Shown here in pieces: positions 57,134-64,000 of a stretch of DNA of 64,000 nucleotides. The notes under the pieces were generated by a model that was not told the origin of the DNA, did not search any database, and saw only the letters and a list, made by a program, of their open reading frames with translations. Origin of the DNA: Linum tenue (lineage: Eukaryota; Streptophyta; Magnoliopsida; Malpighiales; Linaceae); the NCBI GenBank assembly GCA_946122785.1, contig CAMGYJ010000011.1, positions 12,152,001-12,216,000 of the forward strand, in the 5' to 3' direction. Made by a program: the position numbers and the translations under genes. Every line of letters begins with the position of its first letter. Within the stretch, counting starts at the first letter, position 1.

Positions 57134-58141
57134 AACACCCTAACACGGTCGGGTACTACTTTTACTAAAATGCCCTTGAAAAATAAAATAGTCAAATCCT
57201 AATTGCAGCGAGAAAATTTTCATGAATAAAATACTGAAAACACACTCTTGTAGTTCAAAGTAACGCCCTAACACGTGGGCAAATTAAACTCAATTTTTAA
57301 AATCTACATCTAATCTCGACTTTTACTTAAAACACTTACCTTAACTAGTGGAAGTTGTTCTTACTTACACCCTTTAAAACTTTAACTTTTAAAACTGTGT
57401 TATCTCGTCCTTTATCTTATTATGGGGCCCCTACCTCGACTTAGCTGGCGCCACTACTAGCCTTACTTAAAAATGGCTACCCTCACAATGGGGTGCCCCT
57501 CAAACTGAGTTTTGACTACCGCGTTACATATCGCCGTCCGGTGTCAAAACTAATGTATGTCAACCGCGTTACGTATCGCCGTCCAGTTGCATACCCAAAA
57601 CTTGGCAATGGAAACTGCGTTACGTATCGTCGTCCAGTTCCATACCCGATCAACTACTGCGTTATATATTGCCGTCCAGTAGTGACCCCTCATGAACGTG
57701 GCTATCTAAGCGAGGTTACTTATCTTGTTTTTACTTATTACTTTCTCCTACTCTCTTCACCTTAACTTATTTAAGGGTGAAGTACTACTAAAACTCATTC
57801 TCACAATCACAACCTCTTAATAAAAGACAGAAACTAAACAGCTTAAAAAGTAAATAATGAAAACTCAAGTAAGCACATCAAACAATATCTCCAACGAAAA
57901 CATGCATTATCAAGCATAAACATAATCAAGCACTGGCATATACTTCATGTAAAATACATATTTAAAACTCGTAAGGCGTAGAATTTACCCCCTTTACACT
58001 CACCTTATTAATGTGAGTTGAATTGACTTGAATTGCCCGACATCTTCCCATTGTTTAACTGCTACCCCATCATCGATGATCAAGACTCCTCCCTGTTAAA
58101 GTTCTCGTCGCTTCCAACAACTCCTAAACCATTATAATTGC
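57134..58141. other. Non-coding region with tandem repeat
   Basis: No gene supported. The repeat at 57515-57690 is the main structure. Apart from that the region is AC-rich and may derive from an unidentified LTR. Confidence 0.4.
57515..57690. repeat. About 45-bp tandem repeat, 4 copies
   Basis: Four units share CGTTACRTATCGCCGTCCAGT with diverged spacers of 20-35 bp. The plus frame repeats VTYRRPV, a by-product of the DNA repeat. Confidence 0.8.
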
Positions 58142-58415
58142 TGTTAGAATATGACTTGAATTTGATTTGAGTTTGTTTTGTGTTTTGGGCCTATTTTGTT
58201 TGGGTTTGTGTTTGGGCTTTGTTTGACTTTGACCTTTTCCTTGTATGTTTGGGAAAATGTGTTTGGTTTTCGGTTTGGGATTAGGAGAAGAGTTCTATAA
58301 ATACTTCTCATCACCCTAGTCTGTAGTAAGGTTAGTCAGGTTAGTTTGTTTGGTTTATCCGTTTGGAATTTGGTTTGTAACCTATACTCTCCTCAAATTA
58401 GTGAAATTTGTCTCC
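58142..58415 (+). repeat. LTR fragment with promoter, cut off by Athila-B
   Basis: Begins TGTTAGAATATGAC, contains TATAAATA at 58296-58303 and ends at the Athila-B LTR without a CA terminus. It resembles the U3/R part of a copia-type LTR. Confidence 0.5.
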
Positions 58416-59774
58416 TGATAACGATGTAATTGCATGATTTTATACCCCTATTTCTTATCTATTTGCGGAGCATAGTTGTGTGTTTTGGCCTATTTTACGC
58501 CGGGTTGTGCTATTTTGTCGTATTTTAGGTCCCATGCGTCGAAGGAAAGGCCAAGCGCGAGTTTCGGATCGTTTGGAAGTCGTTTGGTCGAGCCAGGGCC
58601 AAAACACGGGCAGGAGGCCCTCAGAACATGGCCGTGTTCCTGGCCGTGTTTTTACCGCCGAGACTTCCCACCATAGAGCTACACCAGCTAAAAAACACGG
58701 GCGGGGTCAACCAGAACACGGTCGTGTTTTGCACAGAACACGCCCGTGCTTTCCCCAGCCCGTGGCCGTGTAATTACCACGTGGCAGAGGGCACGGGCGG
58801 GCTGAACCAGAACACGGCCGTGCCCTCGACCGTGTTCTGGCCAGTGATGCCCTTTTAGGCAGATTTCAGCCAAATTGAGAGGGGATTCAAGTTTTAGAGA
58901 GACAGAGCGATTCCTAGAGAGAGAAAGCGACGAACAAGAGTCTCCAAGTGCCCTAGCTTGATCTTCATCACCATTGGAGCTTGGCTTGAGCTTGGAAGAG
59001 TGCCGAACAACGTCCAGGAGCAGAAATCCATCCTTCACAGTATGATTCCGCGTCTGAATCTGCTTTTGCTTCTTTCTCCATGGAGTAGTTCTCCCATTCA
59101 TCTGGGTGTGGGAAACCCTAGATCTGTATGTTAGGATTGATTGTATGAACCCAAGTATTGTTTCTATGATTTGATTATATTCGATTGAGGTTTGAATGAT
59201 TGAATGGCATGAATCCTGATCAAATTCCTGTTGTTTCTGCTTTAACCTAGAATGAGAATATCTGCCTAGGTTGATAGAGCACCCTTAATTGAAGGTAGTG
59301 AATTGGTGACTTTAGTCGAGGAGCCAATTCACTATTCTGTACCGAAGTTACTTCGGTAGTGGAGGTTTGGTTCGTTAGGGCCTCAATCTGTTTACTCCGG
59401 TGGAGGTTAGTCGCCCGCTAGAGACTCAGATTGAGAGGGTCTGAAGACCTTTAGTCGAGACTTCAGACTGTTTGAGAACCTTCCGCAGTATAACTATCAT
59501 AGAAATTGAACTTGGTAATTACAATCCGGCTTAACTGCAGTCTAGGGGGAACCATATCCGGGTGACCTCTCTTAACCTGAAAACAACCGTTTAGTTGCTT
59601 TGCTTGCTTGTTAGTTTAGATCTTCACTAAAGTTTCATTGCTAGATAATACGAATTCACTGAGTAGTCATCACATCTAGGATCCGGGTTGACATTAAAAC
59701 CCAAACCCGCTATACTACGCTTTAGGAAGTGGTTACACTTGGCCATTTTCTAGAGTGACAGTAGGAGTGAGTCA
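58416..59774 (+). repeat. 5' LTR of Athila-B with palindrome array
   Basis: Starts TGATAACGATG and ends GTGAGTCA. It aligns with the Athila-A LTR in several blocks (GGCCTATTTTACGC, GTTTGG...GTC, GAGGCAGATT/AGGCAGATTTCAGCC). Between 58610 and 58850 it carries AACACGG(T/C)CGTGTT-type motifs, e.g. 58715-58728, where Athila-A has AATTACGGTCGTAATT. Confidence 0.85.
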
Positions 59775-59780
59775 AGTTTT

Positions 59781-59798
59781 TGGCGCCGTTGGCGGGGA
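59781..59798 (+). other. Primer-binding site (tRNA-Asp type)
   Basis: TGGCGCCGTTGGCGGGGA, six bases after the LTR, is nearly identical to the Asp-tRNA primer site known from Athila elements. Confidence 0.8.
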
Positions 59799-59922
59799 CG
59801 GCTAGGTTGTTGAAGAAAAGTGATTTCTGTTACTTTAGCATTTTCATTTTCGCATTGAGTGTTTGTTCTTTCCCACTTGTGCCTTCACGGGTTTGCATTG
59901 CTTGATTGTGTGCAGATAGTGC

Positions 59923-61590
59923 ATGACCCGTAGCCAGTCGGGAGGTTTACTGCCGTTGGATCCAGAGATTGAACGCACCTGCAACCAACTTCGGAGACAA
60001 CATTGAGCTAGATTGGCTACGGTGGAGCACAGAGACGACCAATTGAGCAGCGAATCCGAGGACGAGTACGAGATGGAGGGCGAAGACATCCCACAACCGG
60101 GGAATGCTCGACAGGCTCCCCCGGTGAATCAGCATCCACCACCACCGCCGGGTCCCACCTTGGAGTACTACTACACTCCACGGATTGCTGACATCCGCCC
60201 GGTCATCCTCTATCCACCCATCCCAGCAAACAACCTCGAGATCAAGCCATGCTGGATTCAACTCATTACATCATCTATCTAGTTCCATGGTTTGAAGGAT
60301 GAGGAGGCCCGAGCACATCTTTCCCGTTTTCTGCAGCTGACGAACGGGTTCAAGCTGAATGGTGTTCCGGATGACGCAATCCGCCTTCACCTCTTCCCCC
60401 ATTCTCTGGCGGGGAATGCTAATAGGTGGTTGGAGACCCAGCCCCCACTGTCCATCACTTCTTGGGACGATCTGGCAGACAAGTTCGTGCACAAGTACTA
60501 TCCGGCATCGAAGACTACAGAGATTCAGCGGGAGATCACTCACTTTCGCCAAGAGCCAGATGAGTCCCTTCGTGATGCATGGGAGCGGTACATGGGGTAC
60601 TTCTGGCAGTGTCCCCAGCATGGCTTCAGTGATGCTTTCACAGTGGGGAACTTCTACAGTGCCCTCACCCCAGACAGCCAGAGGGTGATCGAGTCTCTAT
60701 GCCCAGGAGGGGATATCCTTACTAAGACTCCACCCGAGCTGAACCAGATGATCAGTACCTTGGCTGCCCGAGATCATTCTTGGGGGCAGAGCAGCAGAGG
60801 CAGACATTCCCGGGACCGTGGTGTGCATGCTATGGAGGCCAGATCCGGGTTAGAGAAGCAGGTGGCTGAGTTGGTGCAGACATTGAAGCAGCCTAACAGC
60901 CTCCTTCCGGGCCGAGGTGTAGCTACGCCTCCAGTAGCTCAGTGTCAGTGGTGTGAGAGCCCGAACCACCTGGTGGAGGATTGTCAGTCTATGAGGGAGT
61001 CCTCTACTCCCTAAGAGCAGGTGGAATTCATCGCCAATGCTTGGCGCCTGGACCCATACAGCAATATTTACAATGAGGGATGGTGCCAGCATCCTAACTT
61101 TGCCTGAAGCAGCAACACCAACAAACCACCTGGTTTCCCAGCACCAGCATGTGGTTTTCAGCAGAGGCAGCCCTTCCAGGTTAGGCAGGGGCCCCCACCA
61201 CAGCAGCAGCCCTACCAGCCTAGGCATGGGCAGCCATTCCAGCAGCCCCAGCGCCAGTATGCCCAGCCTCCAGCAGCCGCAGCTCCAGATACTCAGATGG
61301 CTGATCTGAAGAATATTTTGCTGGCATTCATGACCACCAGTCAGGCGAATTTCACGAGGATGGATCAGAACATAGCCTCACTGGAGGCAGGCCAGAGAAA
61401 CCAAGGTGCCATTCTGCAGGATCTCCAGCATCAGATTGGGAGCTTAGCTCGCCAGAACACTACCAGGGCACCAGGGACTCTGCCTGCCACCACTGTTCCC
61501 AATCCTCGTGACCCTCAAGAGCAGCTGGACGCCATCACCACCAGGAGTGGCAAGACCATATCTGCTGCTCCTGCCTTGCCCAGCCCAGGC
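59923..61590 (+). pseudogene. Athila-B gag with premature stops
   Basis: Starts MTRSQSGGLLPLDPEIERTC at 59923. In-frame stops lie at 60004, 60280, 61012 and 61105, but there is no frameshift until about 61590, where translation changes frame into pol. The gag domain includes FLQLTNGFKLNGVPDDAIRL and WERYMGYFWQCPQHGFSDA. The zinc knuckle CQWCESPNHLVEDC is near 60950, followed by a long Gln/Pro-rich linker and TRSGKTISAAP. Stops, not shifts, are the main damage, consistent with point mutation of a recently intact copy. Confidence 0.8.
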
Positions 61591-64000
61591 GAGACGAACC
61601 ACTACCTGCTTCAACACCTCCAACTGATACTGCAGAAGTGGGGGAAGGCAGCGAAGCACCTGCTCCCAAGCCACAGCCTGTGGTTAAGGAGCATACACCC
61701 CAGCTGCCCTTCCCCACTCGACTGCATAAAGACAAGCTGGAGACAGAGTTTGCCAAGTTCATGGCAATGTTGAAGCAGGTCAACATCAGCATGCCGTTCG
61801 TGGAGGCACTGTCGAAGATGCCCAAGTATGCCAATTTCATGAAAGACATCCTCACCAACAAGAAGAAACTTGGGGATCTTTCGACAGTGATGCTCAGCGA
61901 GGAGTGTTCGGCCATCCTGCAGAACAAGCTGCCCAAGAAGCGCAAAGACCCAGGGAGTTTCACTATCCCTCTTATTATTGGCAGCATGCATGTAGGAAAG
62001 TCCTTGGCGGACCTAGGCGCTAGCATAAATGTCATGCCCTATAAATTGTTTAAGAAGCTAGACCTAGGTGAACCTAGAGCTACTAGGATGAGCATTCAGT
62101 TAGCTGATCGTTCTATCGTGCATCCTAGGGGTATCATCGAGGACTTGCTTGTTAATGTAGGTGCATTCACATATCCTGTTGATTTTGTTATTTTGGATAT
62201 AAATGAGGATGTGGATGTGCCTTTGATTTTGGGTAGACCGTTTCTCGCCACCGCCAAGACGCTCATTGATGTGCATAGTGGTAAATTGATTCTGCGTGCT
62301 GGTGATGAACAAGCTACTTTTTCTGTGTCTGAGAATGGGAAGCACTCTCATTTGCATGATGACATAGATTACTGTGATGTGCTTACTGACTTTGAGACCG
62401 CACTCGCCATAACGAGTGCGGGTACTGATGATGCTCTTGAGCGTTGTATTTTGCTAGGTGAGCAGGCATCGCAGGAGCCACAGCTGGCGGAGCAGTTGGC
62501 CGCGTTGGAGAGTGGCCCCTTCTTGGAGGGCGACAGGCTGTTTAAACCGATCTCATCCTCTGCCCGCATCACTACCTCCTTGGAGGAACCACCAGCGCTG
62601 GAGCTTAAGCCCCTCCCTCCTCATTTGGAGTATGCATTTCTCCGGGAGGGGAATAAGCTGCCAGTCATCATCAGCTCGACCCTCACACCCGAGCAGAAGA
62701 CCAGACTGGTGGCCTTGCTGAAGCAGTACGAGCGAGCTTTAGCATGGAAGATCACAGACATCCGGGGGATCAGCCCCTCCTTTTGCTCCCACCGGATACT
62801 GCTGGAGGATGAGATGCGGCCAGTGAGACAACCACAGAGAAGATTGACACCGAACCTGGAGGCTGTGGTTCGGGCAGAGATCGTGAAGCTTATGGACGCG
62901 GGGATCATCTTCGCCATTTCTGACAGCGAGTGGGTCAGTCCCACCCAGGTAGTGCCCAAAAAGGGTGGGATGACCGTGGTGCCTAACGAGAAGAAAGAGC
63001 TCATCCCGATGCGCACGGTGACTGGGTACCGTGTCTGCATCGACTATCAGCGTCTCAACGACGCCACTCGGAAGGACCATTTCCCACTGCCGTTCATTGA
63101 TCAGATGCTGGAGAGGTTGGCGGGGCACGAGTTCTACTGCTTCTTGGATGGGATGTCTGGTTACTTTCAGATCCCTATTGCACCGGAGGACCAGGCGAAG
63201 ACCACTTTCACCTGTCCCTTCGGCACATTTGCTTACCGGAGGATTCCATTCGGGCTATGCAACGCCCCGACCACTTTTCAGCGATGCATGCTCGCCATCT
63301 TTGACCGTCTGGTCGGCGAGATTATGGAGGTGTTTATGGACGATTTCTCGGTTTATGGAGACTCATTCTCTCACTGTCTCCATAACCTGGAACTTGTTCT
63401 TAAACGGTGTGAAGAAACGAACCTGGCACTGAGTTGGGAGAAGTGTCACTTCATGGTTCGAGAAGGCATAGTTCTTGGGCATAAGATCTCCAAGATGGGG
63501 ATTGAGGTAGATAGAGCAAAGATCGAGACTATCAACAAGCTACCTCCTCCTACATCTGTTAAGGGGATCCGGAGTTTTCTTGGCCATGCAGGGTTCTATA
63601 GGCGGTTTATCAAGGATTTCTCGAAGATCGCCCTGCCCCTAACTAAGCTTCTGGAGAAGGATGCCCCCTTCCAGTTCACTGATGCTTGCACAGCGGCGTT
63701 CACAACCTTGAAGGAGAAGCTCACCCAAGCTCCTATCATGGTTGTTCCTGACTGGTCCCTACCATTTGAACTGATGTGCGACGCCAATGACTTTGCTGTT
63801 GGATCTGTTTTGGGGCAGAGGCGAGATCAACACTTCCAGCCTGTCTACTACGCATCGAAGACCCTCAATGATGCCCAGGAGAACTATACCACCACAGAGA
63901 AGGAGCTGCTTGCTGTGGTGTTTGCCTTCGATAAATTTCGCCCCTATATGGTCTTGTCCCATGTGACCGTGTATACAGATCACTCTGCTATTCGATACCT
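61591..64000 (+). CDS. Athila-B pol (protease, RT, RNase H), open to the window edge
   Basis: One continuous frame of about 803 codons. Its upstream part, before the protease, includes LPFPTRLHKDKLETEF. Protease: KSLADLGASINVMPYKLF (catalytic DLGAS near 62010) and LILGRPFLATAKTL. Reverse transcriptase: about 62690-63480 with RVCIDYQRLNDATRKD, FLDGMSGYFQIPIAP and catalytic FMDDFSVYG near 63335. RNase H: FELMCDANDFAVGSVLGQ, then TTTEKELLAVV, reaching TDHSAIRYL at the edge. No stop was met in the parts I translated. Integrase should follow outside the window. A related but broken copy lies at 13067-17406. Confidence 0.88.

Larger units (their letters stand above)
58416..64000 (+). mobile_element. 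Athila-type Ty3/gypsy retrotransposon B, running off the window
   Basis: A 1359-bp LTR, tRNA-Asp-type primer site, gag with four stops, and a protease-RT-RNase H frame open to the window edge. It is related throughout to Athila-A but clearly a different subfamily. Lower damage suggests a younger insertion. The duplication candidate on the left is TCTCC (58411-58415), and the right end lies outside the window. Confidence 0.9.

Noticed and set aside
57493..57765. Open frame with repeated VTYRRPV
   Set aside because: The repeats come from the underlying DNA tandem repeat. There is no other coding support.

Overview
The window is nuclear DNA of a flowering plant, most likely a eudicot. Two R2R3-MYB genes have plant-type introns, almost everything else is plant transposable elements, and the intergenic DNA is AT-rich. 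There is nothing prokaryotic and no organelle DNA. I cannot name the species from sequence alone.

Only two loci look like intact host genes. They are a pair of paralogous subgroup-2 (MYB13/14/15-type) R2R3-MYB transcription factor genes, both on the minus strand at 26.1-27.0 kb and 35.9-36.8 kb. They share one conserved intron and a matching core promoter and leader.

The rest is a nested mosaic of elements, many with readable target-site duplications (TSDs). 0-2.7 kb: decayed minus-strand Ty1/copia DNA. 2.87-6.34 kb: a non-autonomous LTR retrotransposon (5-bp TSD) with a Mutator-like element (MULE) in its 3' LTR. 7.2-9.8 kb: a hAT element (8-bp TSD) containing a MULE with the first exons of a plant-mobile-domain gene. 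9.87-20.70 kb: a complete but decayed Athila-type Ty3/gypsy retrotransposon. It appears to sit in the left terminal repeat of a gene-capturing MULE that resumes at 20.70 kb, and a hAT MITE interrupts its protease region.

27.6-31.6 kb: two hAT elements, a degenerate repeat field and another MULE. 33-35.3 kb: a MITE, a LINE scrap and copia RNase H remains. 37-38.3 kb: two small hAT elements. 40.4-44.7 kb: a 5'-truncated LINE carrying a SINE, bracketed by an unusually long (about 733 bp) direct duplication. 45.2-46.4 kb: an inverted-repeat element with an EXO70 fragment and a minisatellite. 47.6-48.0 kb: a PIF/Harbinger MITE. 49.0-54.8 kb: a formerly autonomous MULE with a mudrA-type transposase, a divergent GRF zinc-finger gene and an inserted LINE. 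54.9-58.4 kb: LINE, inverted-repeat, duplicated and LTR fragments. 58.4 kb to the end: a second, younger Athila-type element whose protease/RT/RNase H frame is still open where the window stops.

The two Athila-type elements are the most informative pair. The second gives the empty site for the hAT insertion in the first. Their LTRs carry, at the same place, arrays of different near-palindromes sharing an ACGG(T/C)CGT core. No new enzymatic system was found. The novelty lies in element structure: the palindrome arrays, the very long LINE duplication, gene-fragment capture and the GRF-carrying MULE.
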